A stretch of 64,000 nucleotides of DNA from Capillidium heterosporum (Eukaryota > Entomophthoromycota > Entomophthoromycetes > Entomophthorales > Capillidiaceae): NCBI GenBank assembly GCA_016630905.1, contig WBMQ01000002.1, positions 3,038,001 to 3,102,000 of the forward strand, read 5' to 3'. The notes under the pieces were generated by a model that was not told the origin of the DNA, did no database searches, and was given only the letters and a program-made list of their open reading frames with translations. Positions 48,670 through 58,024 of this stretch are shown piece after piece. A program made the translations under genes and the position numbers. Each line of letters opens with the position of its first letter. Positions within the stretch are counted from its first letter, which is position 1.

Positions 48670-50303
48670 ATGTATTCCAAAGTTAATGAAATGAAATTAA
48701 ATGATGATGTCGAGCGATTGGTTGCCGAATGTAACATGCCTCGTGAGTACCTTAAAATTCTAAAGGGCGTTGCCACCAAGATTCTTTCCAACCAAGGTAA
48801 ATTTTGAAATTGGATTGTACTAACATGTATCTAGCAAACAACATAATAGTCATGACAGGTGCAGGGATATCTACCTCTTGTGGTACGTTGTTACTGCCTC
48901 TATATACTAAAATTTTTAGGAATTCCTGATTTTAGAACCAAAGGAACTGGTCTTTACGATAATTTACAAAAGTACGATTTAACTCAGCCTGAAGACATCT
49001 TTTCCATTGACTACTTTGAGGTAAACTATTTGAGTGCGACAAATGCTAAATTATATTGTTATAGCAAAATCCGTTACCTTTCTTCACTCTCGCCAAGGAA
49101 ATCTATCCTGGCAATTTCAAGCCCAGCTTCACCCATTATTTTATTTATTTGCTGTACAAGAAAGGCTACCTACTACGCAATTTTACCCAAAACATTGATG
49201 GGCTTGAATTTAGCACTGGTATCGACCCTAACAAGCTTGTAGAATCGCATGGAAACTTTAGAACCTCTTCCTGCACCTTATGTAAATATAAAATTAGCAC
49301 CGAGCCCAGCGTCAGGCAATGCATTATGGAAGGGACGATCCCCTACTGCCCCAAGTGTGAAGGTATTTTGAAACCCGATATAACCTTCTTTGGAGAAAAA
49401 CTACCTACCAGATTTGAAGTACAGAGCGCAAAGGTAACCATAAAGCTAGATCATTTATTAAAGTTTAGGACTTTCCTATGTGCGATCTACTTTTGGTTAT
49501 GGGCACTTCCCTGAAAGTAGCCCCCTTCTCCACTTTGGTGAATAGGATTGACCCCGACGTTTCAGCTGTTCTCATAAATTTAGAGGACTCGTTTGAGAAC
49601 GTACCACCGCCACCCTATGTGCTCCCCGACTTCAAGCCCCTACGTACCGACGACTCTATGGATTCGGATAGCTCCTTCTCGCACGAGGTTTATTCCGACC
49701 CTACTCGTAAGATTTCTCAATGTTGATGACGTACTTAGTTTTAGATTTAGCTCGCTCTAAATTTAGCTTTGTTATGGATGAATCTGATGGAGAAATTAAT
49801 GTCACCGACTCCCCATTGTACCAGTCAACCACGGTCAAGCTTCGCGCCTCGAGTAGCGATACCGAAGTGGACTACGTCGATGTATGCAGCTTTTTGTACC
49901 ATGACTAACATTTAATAGGTCGAATCCTTCGCTAACGATGACTTTGACGAGCCGGTCTACGACCGTGAAGCCGTCTTATGCTCGTGTGACGACGGCTGCC
50001 GAGTCTTAGCCGCTCTCCTTGGCTGGACGGTAAATTTTATATATCTTTCCCTACTAACTTAACTAGAAGGAACTGGACGCCCTCTTCTATCAAGGCGGCC
50101 CAAGCAACGCCAAAAGAGCGCGTCTATTTAAAAACAAATCTCCCCACCCCTCAACTATCGACGTGCCGTCGGAGGTTATAGCAACCAAACGAAGCTTCTC
50201 TCAAGGTTCCAACGAGCATGTTACTAAGAAATCGTCCATTGACTCGGACTCGATTGACGAATTATCTCCTACTAACCGCTCCAAATTTCTGAAACCTTAT
50301 TAA
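48670..50303 (+). CDS. NAD-dependent protein deacetylase, Sir2 family class I (Hst2/SIRT2-like)
   Basis: Eight exons: 48670-48796, 48835-48882, 48920-49020, 49065-49433, 49469-49706, 49745-49881, 49919-50029, 50067-50303 (introns 35-44 bp); 455 residues. Catalytic core: [31 protein letters not shown], active-site His in ESHG, zinc ligands CTLC and [25 protein letters not shown]. This pattern ([21 protein letters not shown]) is the Hst2/SIRT2 subgroup, largely cytoplasmic deacetylases of tubulin or histone H4K16. The C-terminal ~200 residues are long, acidic and serine-rich ([19 protein letters not shown]) with a basic patch ([11 protein letters not shown]) that could be a nuclear import signal. 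Every splice restores a conserved motif, so the model is firm. Confidence 0.94.
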
Positions 50304-50629
50304 CTCATTATTTAACTTGCACCTACTACATACCACCTACATTTAGTTTTTAATTTTATCTAAATAATAAACTCTGTTTATAACATGTGTACTAAATCGG
50401 GCTTACCTTTATTGAATCTTTTAGATGTTTTGTAGGGCTATGTCAATATATAGAGAGTACTATATTTTTTAATTTACAAAAGAAGTATACGAAATGAGGA
50501 ATATCCATTTCATTAAGTTCTAATAGCTATATGTTTCTGAAATGAATCTACTGTAAGGTCCAGAGAAGTGCCATTAGATCTAAATAGTGATGGCACCATA
50601 TTGTAAGTATATGATGTGATAGGTTGGAA
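50304..50629. other. intergenic, AT-rich
   Basis: Downstream of the sirtuin gene; no gene seen. Merges into the decayed repeat copy 2. Confidence 0.5.
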
Positions 50630-51355
50630 AGGCAGAATTAATGTCTACTACTGCATTGATAATATTAATCGTCTAAAGGAGGTAGGACCTAAGGATAACC
50701 AAGATAACCAGGAGACGGTAAGAGGCTGAGAGAGCGGAAAGATTGGACTATATAGTAGTACTATGCTGATAAAAGTAAGATATTTCTAAGGACGAGACTT
50801 TATTCAAAAACTAGAAAATAGGATCTGATCATGAATAACAGTTAGAAGAAGCATTGTCCATATTGTAAGTAATAGCCAAGGATAGCAGAGTGGAGTATTG
50901 TCAAGCTGCTGAGTAACAGATAGAGCTAGGAAATATAGTCTAATGATGAGTAACAGCTAGGAATGGTAAGAAGAAATGTTTTCAAAATGCTGGCTTTGGA
51001 TAGTGACTAAAAATTTAAATATGCCTTTGATACTTTGTAGGAGCGCTATTAGATTTAAATTTATCTATCCTTATAGCCAAACTACTATATAAATTAATTA
51101 AATTTAGGCCAAGTTTTAGTCAAGTAAAGCCAGCGATAATATCAACTACTGATGGCTGAAATTTCTAGATCATGACTAGAACTAAAGAAACTAATCATGG
51201 TAGTTAAGAAAATCTGATAAGTAGGGTATTTATAACTAAAAATAATTGTAAATTAGGAAATTGAAAGGTGGAAAGTTGGTAAAAGGCAGCACAAAGAAAA
51301 TGGACAGGTTTATGATTTAGTAATAAGGATTATAACAATTAAGGTTATTATATCT
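50630..51355 (+). mobile_element. decayed element, family copy 2 (one terminal repeat kept)
   Basis: Colinear with the minus strand of the element at 15.4-16.4 kb: matching blocks include TAGTAGTACTATGCTGATAA (copy 1: TAGTAGCACTGTGCTAATAA), GACTTTATTCAAAA, CAAGCTGCTGAGTAACAGAT (copy 1: CAAGCTGCTAAGCAACAACT) and TATATAAATTAATTAAATTTAGG. The terminal arm is recognisable at about 51250-51355 (AAGTTGGTAA ... ACAATTAAGGTT). The opposite arm is missing. Differences from copy 1 are dominated by changes towards A/T. Confidence 0.65.
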
Positions 51356-51392
51356 ATAATCTAACTACAAAACATTCCTATGTAAACCAACA

Positions 51393-51624
51393 TAAAAATA
51401 AATGAAACCTAAACTTTGATGATGTAAAATCTAATTAAAATAATGTGAGCAATTATGATGTAAAAATATTAAGAATAAAAGTGCTAATAGAAACAGAAAC
51501 AAAGTAATATAAAAATAACTTGCTACATATAATGCAGTTTAAGTTTTTAAATGAGCTCATAAATTTATAAAAAATAGTTTTCCGTTTTTAGAGCTATATT
51601 GTTTTATATTAAATTTACTATTAG
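51393..51624 (+). repeat. left arm of ~230-bp inverted repeat
   Basis: Reverse complement of 57691-57920 at about 95% identity by eye; for example CTTTGATGATGTAAAATCTA, CTTGCTACATATAATGCAGT and GTTTTTAGAGCTATATTGTT occur in both. The arms enclose copy 3 and the LTR element. Confidence 0.9.
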
Positions 51625-51779
51625 TATAATAGTTTTAATTAGTATAATTCCTATTACTAAGGTATAAAGTTAATTTTTATATTATTATTATTTTACTTTT
51701 CTACCTTTTAATTATAAGATTTAGAAATATATTATTAAATTCAACTAATTATAATACTATATTATACACTTATAATATA

Positions 51780-52033
51780 GTAGTTTAGAAAAGTGAAACT
51801 AATAACTTATTACTATACTAATAATATAGTTACTTAAAAAAAGTAAAATTATATAGTAGTATTATGTTAATAAATAATATTATTAAAGTACTGGCTTTAA
51901 ATAGTAACTAAAAGATCTAAATATTTTTTTAGTATTTTAGTACTAATTATATTAAATATATTTATATATACTTACTTTTATAGCTAAGCTATTTTATAAA
52001 CTAATTTATTTAAAAAAGCTAATAATAATATTA
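51780..52033 (+). mobile_element. decayed element, family copy 3, 5' segment (extremely AT-rich)
   Basis: Aligns with copy 2: TATATAGTAGTATTATGTTAATAA and CTGGCTTTAAATAGTAACTA against CTGGCTTTGGATAGTGACTA. G and C of copies 1 and 2 are replaced almost everywhere by A and T. Interrupted by the LTR element at 52039-57199; resumes at 57205. Confidence 0.6.
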
Positions 52034-52038
52034 GTTAT
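52034..52038 (+). repeat. target site duplication GTTAT (left)
   Basis: GTTAT directly before the TG end of the LTR element; the same five bases follow the CA end at 57200-57204. Five-bp duplications are usual for Ty3/gypsy insertions. Confidence 0.85.
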
Positions 52039-52800
52039 TGTTGGCTGGTCGCCCTCACTGAGTGTTTAACTACTGGCTTGGACTTCTAGTCGAGTGGATT
52101 CGGCATGGGACGTGACATGTGTATCGTGTTGTGGGCTGACTAATATAGATGCGGCAACTGCCCTACAATTAAATCTAATAGAAAAGCTTTATTCTTGCGA
52201 CACTTCTAGTTAGGAACCCTTAAAACTTTATAATCAACCTAACCCAAACTTAATCTACGACTAGAGTAAACTCAAAAGAAAGGTCTCAAACAATTCTGAT
52301 AAACCGACTCAGAAACTCTCTTTTCCTTTATTGATGAAAGCGATCCAGAAACTCTTTTTCCTTCCCTCTTGTTCTTTCACTGTCCTTTTTGTTCTCCTAT
52401 TTATTTCTTCTCGTTTTGTGGTCTGTTCCCTGTTTTTGTCCTCTTCTCTTTCTCTCTCTTCCTCCTTTTCTTCCTCCTTTTTCGTTCTTATATACGGTAA
52501 ATCCGAAACAAGGCATAATTTGGAGGCTTATAAGTAAACTCTTTTCTTAATGAACCGGAGAGTCACTATCTTAATTACTGTTGTCCGCCTCCACATTTTG
52601 GACTCGCTTTCTCTGCAGGTCAACCATTGGAGAATCCGACATTAAGCCCGAAATCCCAATAATTAGCAGCATATTAGTCAGCCCACAACACGATACACAT
52701 GTCACGTCCCATGCCGAAGGACTCACCAAGTTCGGCCGAACCCACTCGACTGGAAGTCCGAGCCAGTGGTCAAACACTCAGTGAGGGCGACCAGCCAACA
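52039..52800 (+). repeat. 5' LTR (762 bp) with long inverted ends
   Basis: Starts TGTTGGCTGGTCGCC and ends GGCGACCAGCCAACA. The first 108 bases (52039-52146) are an inverted copy of the last 129 (52672-52800), apart from a ~21-base insertion at about 52719-52740. Interior has a long pyrimidine-rich stretch (52330-52480) and a TTATATAC TATA-like box at 52488. Because the 3' LTR is gone, identity as an LTR rests on the TG/CA ends, the target duplication and the gag start right behind it. Confidence 0.65.
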
Positions 52801-53694
52801 ATGGAGCCTTGTACGGGGCTACAACAGGCCAATATAGATGCAAGAAGAAACCGCAACACTTATAATCAAAAGGCTAGTAAAAAGGATGAATATCGGGGTT
52901 ATCAACCTCAGGGTTTGAGAATGGCTCGATTCAATGGTAACGAAGCTGTGGCGGGAATTTTCATTAAGATCTATAAGCAACAAGCCAACGCTATAGGGTG
53001 GAGCGATTACCAGAAGACTACAAATTTCTCCATGTACATCGATTCCGAACTATGGAACTGGCTACTATCTGTTCAAGATGAGACGTGGCCCCAGCTGAGA
53101 GTAGGGTTCCTGAACCACTTCACAGCCACTGAATCGGCAGGAGAGGCAATCAGACATCTCAGCACAATGAGACAGACACCCAATGAAAAGTTATCACACT
53201 ATCTCACTCGGTTCGGTCACCAGGTGACTCACATCCCTGAGACGATGCCCCAGTCCTTGCTCATTGTGATCTTTGCTGATTCTCTTAAACCGGTTTTAAG
53301 GGCCAGGACCTTAGACCATAGCCAAAATTGTAAACCCTTAAAGGAAGTTATACAAGTAGCTACAGAAGTCAATCGCAGATGGTTGCTAGATGATCCTTGT
53401 CGGGAAGCAGACCAGTTATGGCCAAATTCCCAAGCTATGGTAGCTAGTTCAATCCAGTTCCCAGTAGTTAGACTACAAGAGGTACCAATTGACTATCAAG
53501 TTCCTCATATCACCATCCTAACAACTCAAAACCCACCAGAAGCTAGGCAGGATACAATCTATGAGGTTCTAAAGGAATTCACAAAAGTCATAAAAGATCT
53601 CCGCCCCCGTTGTTATAACTGCAATCAGGTAGGCCACATGAGCCGGCAGTGTAGAGCACCACAGAGATCGGGAAATGGGAGAGGGCCCCAGTAA
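52801..53694 (+). CDS. retrotransposon Gag with CCHC zinc knuckle
   Basis: Open from the ATG at 52801, directly behind the LTR end, to the stop at 53692-53694: 297 residues. The frame also extends upstream into the LTR (ATG at 52699). Contains the retrotransposon gag core (WSDYQKTTNFSMYI, FLNHFTATESAGEAI, LSHYLTRFGHQV) and a C-terminal zinc knuckle CYNCNQVGHMSRQC at 53616-53657. Intact, unlike pol. The pol frame lies one base back (-1) and overlaps it from 53655 to 53694, as for elements using -1 frameshifting; no classical slippery heptamer is evident. Confidence 0.85.
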   Translation: MEPCTGLQQANIDARRNRNTYNQKASKKDEYRGYQPQGLRMARFNGNEAVAGIFIKIYKQQANAIGWSDYQKTTNFSMYIDSELWNWLLSVQDETWPQLRVGFLNHFTATESAGEAIRHLSTMRQTPNEKLSHYLTRFGHQVTHIPETMPQSLLIVIFADSLKPVLRARTLDHSQNCKPLKEVIQVATEVNRRWLLDDPCREADQLWPNSQAMVASSIQFPVVRLQEVPIDYQVPHITILTTQNPPEARQDTIYEVLKEFTKVIKDLRPRCYNCNQVGHMSRQCRAPQRSGNGRGPQ

Positions 53695-55484
53695 GCGGTA
53701 CTGGAGGTCCTCAAAGTAATAGACTGCAAGAAGATCTACCAGACGTGGTGGGTTATGCTGTATTAACCCGATCTCAAGCCAAGGAATTGCGTAGGCAATT
53801 AGCGAGGGCTGAAGGAAATCCAGTATTAGAAGCAAGATTGAGGACTAAACTGACGGGAGAAAACATCAGGAATAGAGGAGAACCCTACAGTGGAGCGCAA
53901 CCATCAGACCATATGCCCCCTCAAGGGTCAGGACACTCAACGCCAGCCCATACAGTTGGGAATCGCAGAGGTAGTCAAGGAACTCAATATAGTAACCAAT
54001 TGACGGTCAGAGAGGGGTTGGAAGAAGTAATAACCCAACCATTACCCTCAAGATTACAGCCAGGGTTTGAAATATCTATCCCAATGATGAATCCCCTTCC
54101 GGAGACAGTAACTCCAGGATCAATCTCGCTAAGACAAATGAAAGAGACCCGGATGCAAGCAGAGGAAGCTATGTAACATGAACCTCATTATTTTCCAATG
54201 AACCCCGGGATGGTTGGGAGAAACGATCTTCAGGATAAAGGAAGCAGTAGCAACCTCCATTATAGCCCCAGAAATACAGCAGATGGCCAAAACAGTGATC
54301 TAATGGAGGGTAGCACAGTATCTGTAGGGCAGAGTGACCAAGGGATACCTCGTCAAGAACCTAAGGGGCTATCTCGAGGCAATAAAGGGAAAATGGGCAA
54401 GAAATCAGCGATACAACTGGTACTATTGGAGGAGGACCAGATGCAAGAAGACCAACCCAGGGATGAGGAAAGGAACCAATTTTCATCAATAGGAGATGAA
54501 ACAGAGCAGTTAGAGGGTTCATCACGGATGGTAGAACATTTAGGCCATTTCCAATTACCGGATAATGCTTATGAAGGAGCTCAAATTAGAATCACCCTCC
54601 CATTAGATACAGCACGAGAACATCCTCAACTTTGGTCAAAGTTAGACCAATTATTCCAAGAATTCGAGATAGGAGGTTTCTTTGCAGGACAGCAGTTCAT
54701 TTGGTCCAGCAAGTATGCAACATCAGTAAAAGGCGTGATGGATGGATTCCCAGCCCAAATTATTATTGAAACCGGATGTAGCGGAGTAGTACTATCCCAA
54801 GGGTTTTACGATCGATCCCACTTGATCGAGGATGGGGAGGTACCTATTGCCATTAGTACAGCAGGAGACCTCACCCGCCAGGAACGATGTAAGGCTTTTG
54901 AAAAAGTTACCATCTCTATTGAGGGAGTAACAGCTCAAATTCCAACAGTGGTATTACCAGGAGGTCACTATGATGTGTTAGTAGGAATGAGTTGGTTGAA
55001 GCGAGTAGGTGCAATAATTGACTGCGCCACGGATACAATCACCATAGGGTCAGTTTCTATCCCAATATTCAATCAAGCACGACTTACAAAGGGTGTGACG
55101 GCCTTGGAAGCCACTCATCTGGAGGAACCAATACAATTCATACTCAAAGACTGTAGGGCACGGATGCCATCTAAAGGATCATACGGATCAGCAGGAGATG
55201 AATTGCATGCCTTAGCAGACGGCCAAGTTGAACCAGGAGGAACAAAGATTTTTGACACAGGTGTTCAAATCATCATTCCCCCAGGAATGTATGGAGGAAT
55301 CTCTTCCTGGTTGGGAATGGCAATGGGTAATAGGCTTGTAGTTACAGGAGGAGTGATTGATCAAGGACCCTAGAGTACAGTCAAGGTTATCATTCAAAAC
55401 GAAAGTAACAGAGCAGGTACTATTATGGCTGGGCAGCGAATTGCGCGATTGATCACCTACAGAACCAGCGAGCAGCTAGGATAA
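53655..55484 (+). pseudogene. retrotransposon Pol part 1: linker, retropepsin, dUTPase-like domain
   Basis: One reading frame with in-frame stops at 54174, 55371 and 55482. After a ~330-residue low-complexity linker comes an aspartic protease (about 54745-55070): IIIETGCSGVVLS, where the catalytic DTG/DSG is ETG, and DVLVGMSWLKRVGAIID. It is followed at about 55155-55484 by a dUTPase-like fold: PSKGSYGSAG, DTGVQIIIPPGMYG, VTGGVIDQ, a stop, then VKVIIQN and GQRIARLI. Compared with active dUTPases the Tyr-Asp of motif 1, the Arg of motif 2 and the Asp-Tyr-Arg of motif 3 are changed, and motif 5 is absent. A dUTPase between protease and reverse transcriptase is uncommon in LTR retrotransposons. 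Confidence 0.8.
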
Positions 55485-55556
55485 AAGCAAGAGCAAGCTT
55501 CAAAACCGTCACGGCGAGATAATGGAAAAGTAGAAGACATTGACGACCAGGAAGCC

Positions 55557-57199
55557 TTGCTGCAGCACCAAGGGCCATCAGATCCAGCACTCCATACTGC
55601 TATGGCAGTCATAACACCCTTTGGAGCGGTCCAATGGTTAACTCGAAATAAGGGTGGAACAAATCGTACAGGGAACATCTTGTTATATACCCCCGAAGGA
55701 CCAAAGAAGGGTCACAGCTGCACTCAGTTGGAGTCAGAAATAATAGTTAACAGGCCAGCAGTTGTTATGGCTCAGGCAATTGGTAACCCTTGGATGGAAA
55801 CCTCTCTAAGTAGGCTCATCCATATCCCAGAGCCATATCAAGCATTCCATGTAGAAATATAAGAGGATTTATCGATATTATAATCCGAGGAAAGGGTTGG
55901 TACACTAATAGTGCAGCCTCTTGAAACACCTGAGGTTGGAGTGGATTTCCCAATCACAGAACCCCCAATAGATTTGAACCCTGAGATGCTGGAGATTCTA
56001 CATGAGAAAGTGAAGGGAGTAAGTTCCGAAGAAGAGGTTCAGCAGTTGTTCCAGATTTTATACCACCGGGTGTTGGCAGTCAGCCAACACAAATATGGCG
56101 TTGGTCGAATCAAAGAGGAGTATCACATCAGGATAAATGACGAAGAGCCCATCAGATCCTACACAATCCAACGAGTAGAAGAGCACATAGAAACGTTAAA
56201 TGGTGTTCAATTCTTTACCACCATTAATCTGACCAAAGGGTATTTCTAGATGGCCTTACACCCCGACAGTAAAGAAATAACAGCGTTTAAGACCTCCTTA
56301 GGTCTATTCCAATGGACATGGTAACATCAGGGGCAGTATTCCAACGTTTAATGGATCAAGCAATGGCTGGGTTGGACTGCTGTTTAGTTTACATTGACGA
56401 AATCACCATCTTTTCGAAGACATGAAGAGATTATATCGTCAATATCAGACAAGTATTAGACCGTCTCATCCAATGCAATCTCAAGGTCAATTTGAAAGAG
56501 TTTTTTCGCCCACCAGGAAGTCAAACTGTTGGAGCATGTAGTGGACACTGGAGGAGTAAGGGTTGACCCTGAAAAGGTGCAAGGGATCCGAGACATGCCA
56601 CCACCAATGAACATCACTCAAATCCGAAGTTTCTTAGGGATGACAGGGTTTTACCGTCGGTTCATTAAGCATTACGCCCAAAAGTGCGATTGCTTATACC
56701 AATTAACTCGAAAGGATATTAGGTTCCAATGGAAAAGGCAACACCAACAAGCATTTGAAACCTTTAAAACAGCACTATCCACGGCACCTATCCTTCGATA
56801 TCCCAACTATAAGAAGAAGTTCTGGCTAGAAATGGATGCTAGCGGAGTAGGATTGGGTGCTGTGTTGGTTCAAGAATTTCCTGAGGGGCGGCTACCCATC
56901 GCTTATACATCCAAGACGTTGTCAAAAGCAGAAAGGAACTACACAACATCGGATCGAGAAGGATTAGCAGTAGTATGTGCAGTCAAGAAATGGCACCATT
57001 ACATTCATGGGAGTCATTTTACAGTGATCACAGATCATGCCAGCCTGGCATTCCTATATTTCAAAAAGGAATTGGTTGGTCGAATCCAACGGTGGGCAGG
57101 ATTTCTAATGCAGTACACTTTCGACATTACCCACAGACCAGGATCTGAAATGATAGTACCAGATACTCTATCCCAATTAGTTGCAACGACCAGCCAACA
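55557..57199 (+). pseudogene. retrotransposon Pol part 2: broken reverse transcriptase and RNase H
   Basis: Continues in the same frame with stops. 55911-56249 starts the reverse transcriptase region but lacks most of the finger/palm: EEPIRSY is followed at once by HIETLNGVQFFTTINLTKGY, so an internal deletion is likely. Frame breaks follow at about 56320-56520, where the active site reads YIDEI rather than YIDD. From 56529 the frame is intact: SFLGMTGFYRRFI, then RNase H (WLEMDASGVGLGAVL, YTTSDREGLAVV, VITDHASLAFLY, DITHRPGSEMIVPDTLS). No integrase follows. Confidence 0.85.
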
Positions 57200-57204
57200 G
57201 TTAT
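57200..57204 (+). repeat. target site duplication GTTAT (right)
   Basis: Same five bases as 52034-52038, directly behind the CA end of the LTR element. Confidence 0.85.
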
Positions 57205-57690
57205 TTTATTATTAATATTTATAATTTTTATATTATAATTAAAGCTAATAAAAATAATTAATAAATAAAATAGACTTGTTATTAAAAATAATTAAAATTA
57301 GAAAATCAAAATATTAAAAGTTAATGATATAAAAGAATGCTAAATTTATAATCTAATGATAAAACTATAATAACTAATATTATTATACTAATATAATTAA
57401 AATAAAAACTATTTTTTAATAATTTAATAATTTTATTTTAAAACTTTAAACTGTATTGAAGATAGTAAGCTATTTTTATTACAGTATTATTATCTTTTTT
57501 TAATAATTTTGTTACATTCTAATTAATTATATTATCTTAGATTTTATATCATTAAAGTTTAAGTTTTATTTATTTTTATAGTAATTATGGTTTATAATTT
57601 CATTTATATTTATAAATAGTATAAGTCAATTATTTTGTATTTAATAAATAAGATCTATAATACTTTATAAGATAAAGTAATAATTTAGCA
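57205..57690 (+). mobile_element. family copy 3, 3' segment, plus a second decayed arm copy
   Basis: 57205-57375 continues copy 3 after the LTR insertion (TAAAAATAATTAAAATTAG against TAAAAATAATTGTAAATTAG in copy 2, then GATAAAACTATAATAACTAA in the terminal-arm position). 57390-57590 is a diverged, more AT-rich copy of the inverted-repeat arm in the same orientation as 57691-57920 (for example ATCATTAAAGTTTAAGTTTTATTTA). Confidence 0.5.
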
Positions 57691-57920
57691 CTAATAGTAA
57701 TGTAATATAAAACAATATAGCTCTAAAAACGGAAACTATTTTTTATAAATTTATGAGCTCATTTTAAAAACTTAAACTGCATTATATGTAGCAAGTTATT
57801 TTTATATTACTTTGTTTCTGTTTCTATTAGTACTTTTATTCTTAACATTTTTACATCATAATTGCTCACATTATTTTAATTAGATTTTACATCATCAAAG
57901 TTTAGGTTCCATTTATTTTT
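57691..57920 (-). repeat. right arm of ~230-bp inverted repeat
   Basis: Inverted partner of 51393-51624. Its outer end lies only about 100 bases upstream of the SDR-C start codon, so it may reach into that promoter. Confidence 0.9.
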
Positions 57921-58024
57921 GCAATGAATATATATTGCTTTGATAGCTTAGAAATATTTCTTCAATGGCGAAAAGAAATTTATAAACAAAGCAAAAAACA
58001 ACTCAACTAATAGCAGCTCACAAA

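Larger units (their letters stand above)
52039..57199 (+). mobile_element. degenerate Ty3/gypsy-like LTR retrotransposon lacking integrase and 3' LTR
   Basis: 5161 bp with TG...CA ends, flanked by GTTAT duplications and inserted in family copy 3. Order: 5' LTR 52039-52800, gag, protease, dUTPase-like domain, broken reverse transcriptase, RNase H. No integrase; pol coding ends at the last bases of the element, where only ~13 bases (CGACCAGCCAACA) equal the LTR end. The simplest reading is a deletion from behind RNase H through integrase and nearly all of the 3' LTR. Multiple stops and changed catalytic residues show it is dead. Confidence 0.85.

Noticed and set aside
52699-52800. Gag start at the ATG in 52699
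   Set aside because: These codons lie inside the LTR inverted end; the ATG directly behind the LTR at 52801 is the more likely start.
52039-52800. Interpretation as an independent TIR transposon (MITE)
   Set aside because: Only its outer left end has the target duplication; the matching duplication lies behind the distant end of pol, so the block belongs to the LTR element. Not fully excluded.
55155-55484. dUTPase as a host gene
   Set aside because: It lies in the same frame and between retroelement protease and reverse transcriptase, with internal stops and lost motif residues.
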